Shown here piece after piece: positions 37,657 through 49,741 of a stretch of DNA of 64,000 bases. Origin of the DNA: Nostocoides jenkinsii Ben 74 (GTDB lineage Bacteria > Actinomycetota > Actinomycetes > Actinomycetales > Dermatophilaceae); the NCBI RefSeq assembly GCF_001046875.1, contig NZ_HF571038.1:1686139-1750138 (forward strand). The letters run 5' to 3'. Position 1 is the stretch's first letter. Each line of letters begins with the position of its first letter. Under the pieces are notes generated by a model. The model did no database searches. It was not told where the DNA came from and saw nothing but the letters and a program-made list of their open reading frames with translations. The translations under genes were made by a program, and so were the position numbers.

Positions 37657-38286
37657 GTGGCGAAGAAGAACCAGCAGGACGCGCGGACGGCGCGACAGGC
37701 CCAACTTGAGGCGGCGCGCGCGCAGCAAGCGAAGGCAGACCGGCGCACGAAGCTGACGATCATCGCCGCGGGCGCGACCGCCGTGGCCGTGATCGGCGGG
37801 CTCGTGGGGTGGGCGATCCTGCACCAGGAATCCAACAAACCGCAGATGGGGGCAGTCCTCAGCTTCGACTACCCCGCCGGCAAGCACACCAATACCCCGG
37901 TGAAGTATGCCGAGACCCCACCCGCCGGCGGCGAACACTCCCCCACCTGGCTCAACTGTGGGATCTATGACAAGCCAGTCCCCAACGAGAACGCCGTGCA
38001 CGCGCTGGAGCACGGCGCGGTGTGGGTGACGTACGACCCGAAGCTGCCCACCGCGGACGTGGAGAAGCTCCGCAAGGAGGTGCCGAACACGTTCATGGTG
38101 GTATCGCCATACGACGGTCTCCCCTCCCCGGTCGTGGCCTCGGCCTGGGGCAAGCAAATCCACCTGACTGGGGTAGGAGACACACGCCTGGCTGAGTTCA
38201 TCAAGAGCTACCGCCTCGGCCCCGGGACCCCCGAGCTCGGCGCCGCCTGCACGGGCGGGATGGACGCCGACGGGAAAGTCGCATGA
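37657..38286 (+). CDS. DUF3105 membrane-anchored protein
   Basis: 209 residues starting at GTG. A charged Gln-rich N-terminus, one membrane segment (LTIIAAGATAVAVIGGLVGW) and an extracytoplasmic DUF3105 domain with HALEHGAVWVTYDP, which has conserved His residues suggestive of metal binding. Function of the family is unknown. Translationally coupled by ATGA to the DUF305 gene. Confidence 0.85.
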   Translation: MAKKNQQDARTARQAQLEAARAQQAKADRRTKLTIIAAGATAVAVIGGLVGWAILHQESNKPQMGAVLSFDYPAGKHTNTPVKYAETPPAGGEHSPTWLNCGIYDKPVPNENAVHALEHGAVWVTYDPKLPTADVEKLRKEVPNTFMVVSPYDGLPSPVVASAWGKQIHLTGVGDTRLAEFIKSYRLGPGTPELGAACTGGMDADGKVA

Positions 38287-38912
38287 CCGAATCCGCCTCT
38301 CGCCGTTCGATTCTCGCGGCGATCGTGGGCGTCGTGGCGCTGCTGCTCGGGGCGGCGAGCGGCTATGCGCTCGGGCATCGCTCCGGCACCCCCGACACCC
38401 ACAGCGCCGAGGCCGGGTTCGCGCGAGACATGCAGGACCACCATGCGCAGGCGGTCGAACTCTCGTTCCTGATCCGGGACCGTAGCGACGACGAAGACAT
38501 CCGCCGGATCGCCTTTGACATCATCACCAGCCAGCAGCAGCAGATCGGCCAGATGAATGCCTGGCTCACGCTGTGGGGACTCCCGCAGACCGGCGACGAT
38601 CCGCCGATGGCGTGGATGAGCGGCGGCGGCCACGCGGGTCACGGCAGCACCGCGACCACCCCCGACACCCCCATGATGGGTATGGCGAGCCCCGCCGACA
38701 TGGCCCGCCTCACCGAGGAGACGGGCGTCCCGGCGGAGCGCACATATCTGACGCTGATGATCGCCCACCACAAGGGTGGAGTCGAGATGGCGAAGGCCGT
38801 GCTGGCCCGGACGAAGCGTCCCGAAGTCCGCGCCCTGGCACAGTCGATGGTGAATGCGCAGTCCGCGGAGATCGAGGCGCTGAACGACCTCTTGGCCAAG
38901 CGGCCCGCCTAG
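38283..38912 (+). CDS. DUF305 exported metal-binding-like protein
   Basis: 209 residues with an N-terminal membrane/signal segment (ILAAIVGVVALLLGAASGYA) and two DUF305 ferritin-like helical halves: FARDMQDHHAQAVELSFL and LMIAHHKGGVEMAKAVL. His-rich and Met-rich middle (GHAGHGSTATT, PMMGMASP). DUF305 proteins are often found with copper handling genes. Pairing with DUF3105 is common in actinobacteria. Confidence 0.85.
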   Translation: MTESASRRSILAAIVGVVALLLGAASGYALGHRSGTPDTHSAEAGFARDMQDHHAQAVELSFLIRDRSDDEDIRRIAFDIITSQQQQIGQMNAWLTLWGLPQTGDDPPMAWMSGGGHAGHGSTATTPDTPMMGMASPADMARLTEETGVPAERTYLTLMIAHHKGGVEMAKAVLARTKRPEVRALAQSMVNAQSAEIEALNDLLAKRPA

Positions 38913-38957
38913 CGCGTCGCCGCGTCGTTGCCCGCGCCGCCGCGGCAACTCAGCACA

Positions 38958-39005
38958 AGTTAGTCAACTGCGGACAACTTGCAAGGTGTCCACAGTTGAC
39001 TAACT
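38958..39005. terminator. Hairpin with two 19-base arms between convergent genes
   Basis: AGTTAGTCAACTGCGGACA (38958-38976) pairs with 38987-39005, differing at one position only, around a 10-base loop. CTGCTAGCAG (39007-39016) follows as a small palindrome. Placed between the DUF305 gene and asd, which converge. No T tract. Confidence 0.65.
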
Positions 39006-39036
39006 GCTGCTAGCAGAAGTTCGGAAGGGCCAAAAC

Positions 39037-40113
<1,077 letters not shown>

Positions 40114-40142
40114 TCACCAGCCGGCGGGTCGGCCGCGGACAC

Positions 40143-40200
40143 GGTCAGACGTTTCGGCACCCTAGGGTGACGGAACGTCTGACCTACCCACGGGTAGGTC
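40143..40200. terminator. Two hairpins after the GDYXXLXY gene
   Basis: GGTCAGACGTTTCGGCACC (40143-40161) and 40166-40184 are inverted copies of 19 bases matching at 17 positions, with CACCCTAGGGTG in the centre. GACCTACCC/GGGTAGGTC (40181-40200) forms a second dyad that touches the stop of the minus-strand gene. Likely transcription end for the DUF2157 operon, just upstream of asd. Confidence 0.6.
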
Positions 40201-40723
40201 ACCGAGCGGCGATGCTCACCAGGGCCGCATTACCGCGGCCGTCGACCTTGACGGTCGCGACGGCCTTCCGCTCCCGCAGCGACGCATCCAGCGAACTCGC
40301 CTTCCCCTGCGGCAGGAACCAACTCTCGATGCCGCAGCGCAGCCGCCAACTGGAGTCGTCGCAGGCGAGATACAGCCCGTCCGGGCGCGTGCGTTCGATG
40401 CTCTTCCCCACCCACACGTCCCCCTCCTTCACCAGCGGGACGTATGCCGCGCCGCGCTCCTCCATCCCCGGAGCGTCGGGATTCGGGTCGGCGGGGTTCA
40501 TCCCGTTTGGCTGCTGAACCAGCCCCGGGTAGCCGAGGTCGACATAGGCGCCCCGGAACGGATCGATCGGATCGACAACGCCGACCTCAAGCCGGATCTC
40601 CTGTCCGCTGACACGCGCCGAGAGTTGCGGCGCCACAGCGGCCCCCACCAGCACCGCCTGGAGCGCCACCACCGCGCCGATCATCGGCAGGCTTCGGATT
40701 CGAATGCTGCGTATGCCGCTCAT
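40199..40723 (-). CDS. GDYXXLXY-type exported protein
   Basis: 174 residues: one N-terminal membrane segment (LPMIGAVVALQAVLVGAAVAP) and the family motif as RGAYVDLGY. Proteins of this type sit beside DUF2157 membrane proteins, as here with an ATGA overlap. Molecular role unknown. Confidence 0.8.
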   Translation of the reverse strand: MSGIRSIRIRSLPMIGAVVALQAVLVGAAVAPQLSARVSGQEIRLEVGVVDPIDPFRGAYVDLGYPGLVQQPNGMNPADPNPDAPGMEERGAAYVPLVKEGDVWVGKSIERTRPDGLYLACDDSSWRLRCGIESWFLPQGKASSLDASLRERKAVATVKVDGRGNAALVSIAAR

Positions 40724-41949
40724 GCCGTCGCTCCGATCGGGCCGTGGTCATCTTTGGCGAGTTGCCGTCTGGTGCGCTCGGCCAGCACGCCGGAGGCCAG
40801 CATGATCAATCCGACAACCAGGAAAAGCGTTGCGCCGGAGATGATTGGCGCGAAGACGGCCCAGGCCTGCACCGTTGTAAAGATCACCACGGCCGCCATG
40901 GCCAGCGCGGTCAACGACGGCGCATCCCGGCGCTCGCCGATCAGCGCCACGCCGACAACGGCGGCCAGATAGACGACGAGCGACAGGCCCGTGCGCACCC
41001 ACATCGCCGCGGATAAGGCTTGCACCCCGTTGGCGGTGTCCATCGAGTCGCCGGGCCACCACAACGCCAGCCCAAGCCCGGCCACCGCGAGCACGCTCGC
41101 CCCCGCGATCTCGAGCCGACCGAGCCGGTCGGCCCGCACCACGGCCGCAGCGGCCGCGACTAGGGCCACGACGATCCCGATCGTCAGCACGACCGGCCAC
41201 TCGCCACGGTCGTCGTAGTTCGGCAGCGAACTGGCGAACAGACCCGCGAAAAGGAGGGCGGCGGCGACGAAGCGCCATACGCCGGCGAACGATGCCCACG
41301 ACGACGGGTGCAGCAACGCCCCCGCCAACGCCAGAACCGCGGCGAACAGCAACGCTGCGATGAAGCCGATGATCCCGTTGGCGGTCTCCGCGCTCTGCCA
41401 CACGAACCACACGGTCAGCGCGCCGAGGCCGACGACGAGCGCGGCGTGCGAGCGCACGGCATACGCATAAACCAGGGCGCCGACCGCCCAAGCGAGCACG
41501 AGCTTGGGCTCGTAAGCGGGCACCTGCAGACTCTGCGCCGCCTGGAAGACGACCGCCCCGAAGGCTCCAGCGGTCAGGAGACGCCCGGCTCCCGCCACTG
41601 CCCCGTCGAGGCGTTCGCTGCCGAACATCAGGGCGAGCCAGATGAGCACGACGATGGCGAAGCGCACCAGCGGCGAGACGAGGTCAAGATTGCTGGCCAC
41701 CAACCAGATCAGGCCGACGACCACCAGCGACCCACCCAGGCCGAGGGCGAGTTGGGCGAAGCCGAAGCGGTGCTGCTCGACATACCGACCGCGGATCGCC
41801 GTCGCGGTCGGGCCGTCGATCAGCCCGTCCCGCTCCCAGCGGTGCACTTCCTCACGCAGAAATCCCCACTGCGCCGGGGAGATCGGCGTTGCCGGGTTGG
41901 GCGTTCGGGGTCTCGGACCGGAGCCAGGGTCATCGCTCATGGCGGTCAT
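40720..41949 (-). CDS. DUF2157 multi-pass membrane protein
   Basis: 409 residues. A soluble N-terminal part (REEVHRWERDGLIDGPTATAI) with the DUF2157 pattern precedes about ten membrane segments. Role unknown. Upstream gene of the pair with the GDYXXLXY protein. Confidence 0.8.
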   Translation of the reverse strand: MTAMSDDPGSGPRPRTPNPATPISPAQWGFLREEVHRWERDGLIDGPTATAIRGRYVEQHRFGFAQLALGLGGSLVVVGLIWLVASNLDLVSPLVRFAIVVLIWLALMFGSERLDGAVAGAGRLLTAGAFGAVVFQAAQSLQVPAYEPKLVLAWAVGALVYAYAVRSHAALVVGLGALTVWFVWQSAETANGIIGFIAALLFAAVLALAGALLHPSSWASFAGVWRFVAAALLFAGLFASSLPNYDDRGEWPVVLTIGIVVALVAAAAAVVRADRLGRLEIAGASVLAVAGLGLALWWPGDSMDTANGVQALSAAMWVRTGLSLVVYLAAVVGVALIGERRDAPSLTALAMAAVVIFTTVQAWAVFAPIISGATLFLVVGLIMLASGVLAERTRRQLAKDDHGPIGATA

Positions 41950-42025
41950 TCAACCGGCTCGCGCGCGAAACGGCATGAGTACCCGTACTCGACGCGCCGG
42001 GGCCCGTCCCGCCCAATCGAGACGC

Positions 42026-42070
42026 CCAGACTCAGAACGTCCAGACTCAGAACGCCCAGGCTCAGAACCC
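42026..42070 (-). repeat. Three 15-base tandem repeats over the end of era
   Basis: Three units of 15 bases (CCAGACTCAGAACGT and close copies). The minus-strand reading gives TTC-TGA in each unit, and because 15 is divisible by three, the era stop is repeated twice more in frame. Confidence 0.75.
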
Positions 42071-43054
42071 CAGCCGCTGCAACTGCTTCGGATCGCGCTG
42101 CCAGTCCTTGGCGACCTTGACGCGCAGGTCGAGGTAGATCCGCTGGCCCAGCAGCGCCTCGATCCCCGCGCGCGCGGCGGTGCCGACCTCGCGCAGCCGC
42201 GACCCGCCCCGGCCGATGATGATGGCCTTCTGGCTGTCGCGTTCGACGAAGACGTTGACGCGCACGTCCAGCATCGGCTTGCCCGTGGACTCGCGCGGTA
42301 CGACCTCCTCCACGACCACCGCCAACGAGTGCGGCAGCTCATCGCGCACGCCGTCGAGGGCGGCCTCGCGCACCAGCTCCGCGATCCGGGTGTCCGTGTC
42401 CTCGTCGGTCAGCACGTCCTCGGGATAGAGGGGACCAGGCGACGGGGGTAGGTAGCCGCTGAGTACGCGCAGCACGTCGTCGACTTGGTCACCCTTCGTC
42501 GCCGAGCACGGCACGATGGCCGCCCAGTCGCCAAGGCGATCAATGGCGATCAGGTGCTCGGCGAGCCGTACCTTGTCGACGCGATCGGTCTTGGTGGCCA
42601 GCGCGACGACCGGGGTGCGCTTGGCCTTCATCAGCTCGGTCAGCTCGCCCGCGATGAACGAGTCGCCGGGGCCGATGCGCTGATCGCTCGGCAGACAGAA
42701 CCCGACCACGTCCACGTCCAGCAGGGTCGCCCGAACCAGGTCGTTCAGCCTCTCCCCCAACAGGGTTCGCGGCTTGTGCAGCCCAGGGGTGTCGACCAGG
42801 ATCAACTGGCTCTCGGGGCGCGTGACAATGCCTCGGATCGTATGCCGCGTGGTCTGCGGCTTCGCCGAGGTGATCGCGACCTTCTCCCCCACCAGGGCGT
42901 TGGTCAGCGTGGACTTGCCCGCGTTGGGCCGGCCCACCAGGCACGCGAACCCGGCCCGGTAGCCGGTGCTCCCGCCATCGCCGGCTCGAGCTTCACTGCG
43001 CGCGCCGTCACTGCGCGCGCCGTCACTGCCCCGGCTCGGCTCCCGCTTGCTCAT
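42062..43054 (-). CDS. era: GTPase Era
   Basis: 330 residues. G1 GRPNAGKST, G2/G3 TTRHTIRG and VDTPGLHK, G4 TKTD, then a C-terminal KH RNA-binding domain (KAIIIGRGGSRLREVG). Assembles the 30S subunit. An extra N-terminal tail (GARSDGARSEAR) is coded by short direct repeats. Overlaps the CorC-like gene by ATGA; last gene of the phoH-ybeY operon. Confidence 0.95.
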   Translation of the reverse strand: MSKREPSRGSDGARSDGARSEARAGDGGSTGYRAGFACLVGRPNAGKSTLTNALVGEKVAITSAKPQTTRHTIRGIVTRPESQLILVDTPGLHKPRTLLGERLNDLVRATLLDVDVVGFCLPSDQRIGPGDSFIAGELTELMKAKRTPVVALATKTDRVDKVRLAEHLIAIDRLGDWAAIVPCSATKGDQVDDVLRVLSGYLPPSPGPLYPEDVLTDEDTDTRIAELVREAALDGVRDELPHSLAVVVEEVVPRESTGKPMLDVRVNVFVERDSQKAIIIGRGGSRLREVGTAARAGIEALLGQRIYLDLRVKVAKDWQRDPKQLQRLGF

Positions 43055-44397
43055 CGGCTCTCCTCCAATGCCTTGCTGTGGTTGCCTCGCTCGTGCCGAC
43101 TGGCGTCGGGCAGGAGTTCACCGTCCGGGCCGGTGACCGACGGCAGCCGCTCGACCAGGACGGAGGCCACCCGGTGTCGGCGACCAGCCATGCGTTCGGC
43201 GGTCACGGCATACGGTCCGATCTCGCAACGCGACCCCAGGATCGGCACGCGCCCGATCGCCTTGGCGAGCAGGCCGCCGACGGTGTCGACCTCGTGCTCG
43301 TCGTCGAGGTCGAGGTCGAACTCCTCGGCGAAGTCGTGGATCGACATCACTGCGGGGACCCGGAAGCGGTCGTCGCCGAGGTCCTCGACGCCGGGGGCTT
43401 CGCGGTCATACTCATCATCGATCTCGCCGACGATCTCTTCCAGGATGTCTTCGATCGTCACGACGCCGGCGGTCCCGCCGTATTCGTCGACGACGACGGC
43501 GATGTGCACAGAGTCGCGCTGCATCTCGCGCAGCAGGTCATCGACCATCTTGGACTCGGGGACGAACGGCATCGGGCGCATGATCGTCGCCACCGCGACG
43601 GTGCGCAGATCCAGCGCCTCGGCGGTCATCAGGCGCACGACATCCTTCAAATAGATGACGCCGACGACGTCGTCGGGACCGTCCTCGATGACCGGCAGCC
43701 GCGAAAAGCCCGAGCGGTTGAACAGCGCCATGGCCTGGCGCGCGTTCTTGGTGACTTCCAGGCAGACCATGTCGGTGCGCGGGACCATGACCTCACGGGC
43801 GATGGTGTCGCCGAGTTCGAAGACGGAGTGCAGCATCTCGCGCTCCTCGTCCTCGATCAGCGCGCTCTCGCCGGCGATGTCGACCAGGTCCCGGAGTTCG
43901 GACTCGCTCTGGAACGGCCCATCCCGGAAACCGCGCCCCGGCGTCACCGCATTGGCCATCGCCACCAACAACCGGGACAACGGGCCGAGCAGACGCCGAC
44001 ACCAGACCAGCACCGGAGCCCCGGCGAGGGCGACGGCATCGGAGTGTTGCCGCCCGAGCGTGCGCGGCGACACGCCGACCACCGCGAACGACACCGCCGC
44101 CAGCACGGCGATCGAGATCAGCAGCGCCGGCCAGAACCCGTCCACCAGGGAGGCGATGGCCAGCGTCGCGCAGACCGCGGCGGCCATCTCGAAGGTCGTG
44201 CGCAAGAACACCGCCACCGAGACGTATGCCGCGCTGTCCCCCAGAATCCGTTGCAGCGCAGCCGATCCCGCGCGCCCTTCGCCGGCGAGCTCCTCCGCTC
44301 GCTTCCGAGAGGTGCGCAGCACCGCCGCCTCGACCAACGCCAACAAGAACGCGAGTTGAACCCCGATCAGGGCGACGATGATCAGGCGTGTGGCCAT
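43051..44397 (-). CDS. CNNM/CorC-type hemolysin-family membrane protein
   Basis: 448 residues: an N-terminal DUF21 (CNNM) membrane domain of about four segments, two CBS domains (VMVPRTDMVCLEV.., MRPMPFVPESKMVDDLL) and a C-terminal transporter-associated CorC/HlyC domain (DDRFRVPAVMSIHDF). Likely magnesium/cobalt homeostasis. Regularly lies between ybeY and era in actinobacteria. Confidence 0.9.
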   Translation of the reverse strand: MATRLIIVALIGVQLAFLLALVEAAVLRTSRKRAEELAGEGRAGSAALQRILGDSAAYVSVAVFLRTTFEMAAAVCATLAIASLVDGFWPALLISIAVLAAVSFAVVGVSPRTLGRQHSDAVALAGAPVLVWCRRLLGPLSRLLVAMANAVTPGRGFRDGPFQSESELRDLVDIAGESALIEDEEREMLHSVFELGDTIAREVMVPRTDMVCLEVTKNARQAMALFNRSGFSRLPVIEDGPDDVVGVIYLKDVVRLMTAEALDLRTVAVATIMRPMPFVPESKMVDDLLREMQRDSVHIAVVVDEYGGTAGVVTIEDILEEIVGEIDDEYDREAPGVEDLGDDRFRVPAVMSIHDFAEEFDLDLDDEHEVDTVGGLLAKAIGRVPILGSRCEIGPYAVTAERMAGRRHRVASVLVERLPSVTGPDGELLPDASRHERGNHSKALEESR

Positions 44398-44398
44398 A

Positions 44399-44859
44399 TC
44401 AGCGGCGGCCGCGCTGGGCGAGGAAGGTCAGCAGCAACTGCCGCTGCAGCTCGAACATCTCCTTCTCGTCCTCGGGCTCGGCGTGGTCGTAGCCGAGGAG
44501 ATGCAGGATGCCGTGGGTGGTCAGGAGCAGCATTTCTTCGATTGGGGCGTGCCCGGCCTCGCTCGCCTGCCGCTCAGCAACGCTTGGGCACAGGACGATA
44601 TCGCCGAGGACGCCCTCTTCGGGGTCCTCACCCGGACGGCCAGGTCGCAACTCGTCCATCGGGAAGCTCATGACGTCCGTGGGACCCGGCAGGTCCATCC
44701 ACTTCTCGTGCAGGACGGCCATCGTGTCCTCGTCGACGAGGCGAATGCACATCTCCGCCTGCGGGTGCACGCGCATCTGCTCCAGCACATAGCGCGCGCA
44801 TTGCCCCAACTCGCTCTCGGAGACCGGATAACCGACCTCGTTGAGGACCTCGATGCTCA

Positions 44860-44860
<1 letters not shown>
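44399..44860 (-). CDS. ybeY: Endoribonuclease YbeY
   Basis: 153 residues with the zinc motif [11 protein letters not shown]. Needed for 16S rRNA 3' end maturation and ribosome quality control. Start overlaps the phoH stop by one base. Confidence 0.95.
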
Positions 44861-46899
<2,039 letters not shown>

Positions 46900-46922
46900 G
46901 GGTCCGGCAAGTCTAGGTTGGC

Positions 46923-47261
46923 TCAGCCCGGCGGCCAACTCAATTGCCGCCCGCCGAGCAGGTGGCAGTGGACGTGGAAAACCGTCTGGCCGGCGTCTGC
47001 GCCGGTGTTGAAGACGAGCCGGTATCCGGAGTCCAGTCCCTCCTGCTCGGCGACCGTCCGGGCGAGGTCGATCACGTCGGCGAGTTCTTCTGGGTATGCC
47101 GCGAGCGCCCCCGCATTCGGCACGTGCCGCTTGGGGACGACGAGCACGTGCGTGGGTGCCTGCGGGTTGATGTCTTTGAAGGCGAGGCTCAGGTCGGTTT
47201 CGGCAACCACGGCTGGCTCGATCTCGCGCGCCACGAACCTGCAGAACAGACAGTCGCTCAT
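46923..47261 (-). CDS. HIT-family nucleotide hydrolase
   Basis: 112 residues with the histidine triad HVHCHLL and N-terminal CLFC, possibly zinc-binding. Hydrolyses adenosine phosphoramidate or similar nucleotides. Directly upstream of phoH (23 bases) and likely co-transcribed. Confidence 0.9.
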   Translation of the reverse strand: MSDCLFCRFVAREIEPAVVAETDLSLAFKDINPQAPTHVLVVPKRHVPNAGALAAYPEELADVIDLARTVAEQEGLDSGYRLVFNTGADAGQTVFHVHCHLLGGRQLSWPPG

Positions 47262-47318
47262 GCCGAAAACCTAGCCGGTCAACCGGGCTCGGGCCCCGCG
47301 CGTGAAGAGGTTGTGACA

Positions 47319-47897
47319 ATGGTGGCCGTGGCGCGCATACCCAGGGTGGGGATCCGTCGCTCCGCCGACGCCGCCCTCACGGAGCTGTATGCCGCGCAGT
47401 GGGCCCCCATGGTGCGCCTCGCCTACCTTCTTGTGCGCGATCAGCAGGTCGCCGAGGATGTGGTGCAGGACGCCCTGATCTCGATCCATCGGCGCTGGGA
47501 CGACCTCGCCGATCAGGATCGCGCGGTCGCCTATCTGCGGCGCAGCGTGGTCAACGGGGCCCGATCCGTGTTGCGGCACCGCAAGGTCGTGCACGAAAAG
47601 CTGGCGGTGCAGGCCGCGCAGGAGGCGACCCGGTTGACGTCGCCGGGCGCCGATGAGGTGGCGCTGGGGACGCTCGGGGATGCGGCGATGCTGCGGGCGC
47701 TGGACAGTTTGCCTCGTCGGCAGCGCGAGGTGCTGGTGCTGCGCTATTGGCTCGACCTGAGCGAGGCGCAGATCGCCGACACCCTGGAGATCTCCCCCGG
47801 CTCGGTGAAGGCGCACGCCAGTCGGGCCATCTCGGCGCTACGCGCGCAACTGGCGGCCCAAGTACCCGCCCCCGGAGCGAAGGACGACCCCCGATGA
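47319..47897 (+). CDS. ECF sigma factor, SigE-like (SigE family)
   Basis: 192 residues. Region 2 in LYAAQWAPMVRLAYLL and AEDVVQDALISIHRRW; region 4 in RQREVLVLRYWLDLSEAQIA. ATG 47319 has AAGAGG upstream; the in-frame TTG at 46944 was rejected because that stretch overlaps the HIT gene. Coupled by ATGA to a membrane GerMN protein that may act as its partner (inference). Confidence 0.85.
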   Translation: MVAVARIPRVGIRRSADAALTELYAAQWAPMVRLAYLLVRDQQVAEDVVQDALISIHRRWDDLADQDRAVAYLRRSVVNGARSVLRHRKVVHEKLAVQAAQEATRLTSPGADEVALGTLGDAAMLRALDSLPRRQREVLVLRYWLDLSEAQIADTLEISPGSVKAHASRAISALRAQLAAQVPAPGAKDDPR

Positions 47898-49096
47898 CGC
47901 GTCCCCAGGGTCCCCACGATGCCGGTGTTCCCGGCGGCGCCAGAGCAGACGGCTCCGGGCCCGACGACCCGATCGAGGCGGCCTTGCGCGCCGCACTCTC
48001 GCGCGAGGCCGCCTCGATCACGCCCGGCGATCGGTTGGCGGAGGTCCGGTCGCGGGCGACGGCTCCGGTGGCGCCGCGCCGGTCGTGGCTGCTGGCGCTC
48101 GGCTCGGCTGCGGCCGTCGGGGCGATCGTGGTGGGCGGTATCGCCGCGGCGAACCGCCCCTGGGCACCGCCTGGTGGGGGCGTGGGTGCGTCGACGCCGG
48201 GCCAGAGCTCGTCGAGCCTGGTTACCTCCGCCGCCAGCCCACCGAGCTCCGAAACAGCCTCGGCGTCGGTGACCTCCAGGACCTCGGGAAGTTCGAGTTC
48301 CACTTCTGCCGGCGGTCCCGTCACCCTGCCCGCCTATGTGCTCGTGCGTATCGCCACGGACGACGGGGAGCACTGGCGCCTCGGCCGGACGTTCTTGTCG
48401 GTGGGGCTGCCCGGGTCAGACACCCCCGCCGCCCGGGTGCAGGCCGCCTTGGAGTACGCGATCGGCCCCGGCACCCGCGTGGACGGACTGCCGTCGCCCT
48501 GGGGCAGCGTCGGCATTGTGGATGTCTCGGCGACGCCCGACCTGATCACCGTGACGCTGTCCGGCCCCGGATCCCAACTCACCGATCCTGCCGACGCGGA
48601 GTTGGCGCTGATGGCGCGCCAACTGTTGGTGTGGACGGCCCAGGCGGCGTATGGCAAAGGCCGCGTCCCAGTGACCTTCCGGGTCGAGCAACGGACGCAA
48701 GTCTTGTTGGGGCGCTATCCGGCGGGCGCGGCATACGACCGGCCGAACAGCGACGCCATCCTGACGGAGCTGGCCCCGGTGCTCCTCACGCGGCCCGGGC
48801 CCGGTCCCATCACGCCTGGCGACACCATTCCGGTCACGGGCGTTGCGGCTGTTCCCGAAGGCCAACTCGTGTGGTGGGTGAGCGACCTCGCCAGCGGCGC
48901 CGAGGTGGCCCGGGGCACGGCCATAGCGGACCAAGACCCCGGCGCTGGCACCTCACCCCTGGAGCGCGGCTTCGGCTTCGATCTGGCCGGGTTGCCGGCC
49001 GGGACCTATCGCCTGTCGGTCGGCTATCCCTCGGCCAAGGACGGCAGCACCTTGGGCGTCGTGACCACCATGCTCGACGTCTTTGCCGAGGGCTAG
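47894..49096 (+). CDS. GerMN-domain membrane protein, partner of the sigma factor
   Basis: 400 residues: cytoplasmic N-terminus, one membrane segment (SWLLALGSAAAVGAIVVGGIAA), a Ser-rich linker, a GerMN domain (about 170-280) and a C-terminal immunoglobulin-like Gmad2 domain (GFGFDLAGLPAGTYRLSVGY). A cytoplasmic tail before a membrane segment next to an ECF sigma gene would suit an anti-sigma or sensor role, but no zinc anti-sigma motif was seen. Confidence 0.75.
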   Translation: MTRPQGPHDAGVPGGARADGSGPDDPIEAALRAALSREAASITPGDRLAEVRSRATAPVAPRRSWLLALGSAAAVGAIVVGGIAAANRPWAPPGGGVGASTPGQSSSSLVTSAASPPSSETASASVTSRTSGSSSSTSAGGPVTLPAYVLVRIATDDGEHWRLGRTFLSVGLPGSDTPAARVQAALEYAIGPGTRVDGLPSPWGSVGIVDVSATPDLITVTLSGPGSQLTDPADAELALMARQLLVWTAQAAYGKGRVPVTFRVEQRTQVLLGRYPAGAAYDRPNSDAILTELAPVLLTRPGPGPITPGDTIPVTGVAAVPEGQLVWWVSDLASGAEVARGTAIADQDPGAGTSPLERGFGFDLAGLPAGTYRLSVGYPSAKDGSTLGVVTTMLDVFAEG

Positions 49097-49142
49097 AGCG
49101 CCGCCCCGGCGCCCGGACGGGCGAGCCGTATCCAGGCGGGAC

Positions 49143-49415
49143 TCACTCGTAGTGGGTCCACATGCGCAACACATGGACGATGCGTTCGTCCGGAAACACC
49201 TCATAAACAAGCCGATGCTGGATGTTGATCCGTCGGGAGTAGCAGCCAGCCAAATCGCCAACGAGCTTCTCGACGCGAGGTGGTGTGGCGAACGGATCCT
49301 GCGCCACCAGAGCGAGCAGCTTGAGAGCCTTGGGCTTAAGGCCGGAGGACGCCAACTTGCGAGCATCCTTCTGCGCCTGCCGTGAATAGACAACGGTCCA
49401 TTCAGCGTCGGTCAC
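49143..49415 (-). CDS. yoeB: YoeB/Txe-family toxin
   Basis: 90 residues of the RelE fold: VVYSRQAQKDARKL, LAGCYSRRINIQHRLVYEV and the ending LRMWTHYE, where the last His and Tyr match the YoeB active site. A ribosome-dependent mRNA interferase. Downstream of the antitoxin in an ATGA overlap. Confidence 0.9.
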   Translation of the reverse strand: MTDAEWTVVYSRQAQKDARKLASSGLKPKALKLLALVAQDPFATPPRVEKLVGDLAGCYSRRINIQHRLVYEVFPDERIVHVLRMWTHYE

Positions 49416-49654
49416 CAGTCGAGTTCGCTCGAAGCAGCCTGGACACCTTCGCGCCGTGCAGCGCGAATGGATTCGGCCAGACCCGGGACGGACTCCAGGA
49501 ACAAGGTCTCTTGAATCGCTCGCCAGTCGTCTTCCCCAATGAGAACGGCGTTGCCCCGCTGTCCGGTGATCGTCAGCGGCTGCGAATCCTGATTCACTTG
49601 ATCGATCAACCGGTACAGGTTGGCCCTGGCCGATGTTGCGCTCACTGCAGTCAT
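49412..49654 (-). CDS. yefM: YefM/Phd-family antitoxin
   Basis: 80 residues. N-terminal DNA-binding half (SATSARANLYRLIDQVNQDS, LTITGQRGNAVLI) and a C-terminal toxin-binding tail. Full length; partner of the YoeB-like toxin and likely autorepressor through the upstream palindrome. Confidence 0.9.
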   Translation of the reverse strand: MTAVSATSARANLYRLIDQVNQDSQPLTITGQRGNAVLIGEDDWRAIQETLFLESVPGLAESIRAARREGVQAASSELDW

Positions 49655-49673
49655 GCTCGACTCCTTCGCGCCT

Positions 49674-49710
49674 AACGTACGCTATTGCGTACGTTCTGGC
49701 AAGAGTCTTG
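49674..49710. promoter_or_regulatory. YefM operator region, two palindromes
   Basis: AACGTACGC-N4-GCGTACGTT (49674-49695) is a perfect dyad, followed by CAAGAGTCTTG (49700-49710). YefM proteins bind a long and a short palindrome with a GTAC core upstream of yefM-yoeB, so both may be operators. Confidence 0.6.
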
Positions 49711-49741
49711 AGCCCATGCGATGAAATATGTGCGGGGACGG

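Noticed and set aside
42995-43030. Short GCGCGCCGTCACT repeats as a CRISPR or satellite
   Set aside because: They encode the extra GARSDGARSEAR tail at the start of Era; too few and without spacers.
46944-47318. N-terminal extension of the sigma factor from a TTG
   Set aside because: Overlaps the HIT gene on the other strand and adds non-sigma sequence; ATG 47319 has a ribosome-binding site.
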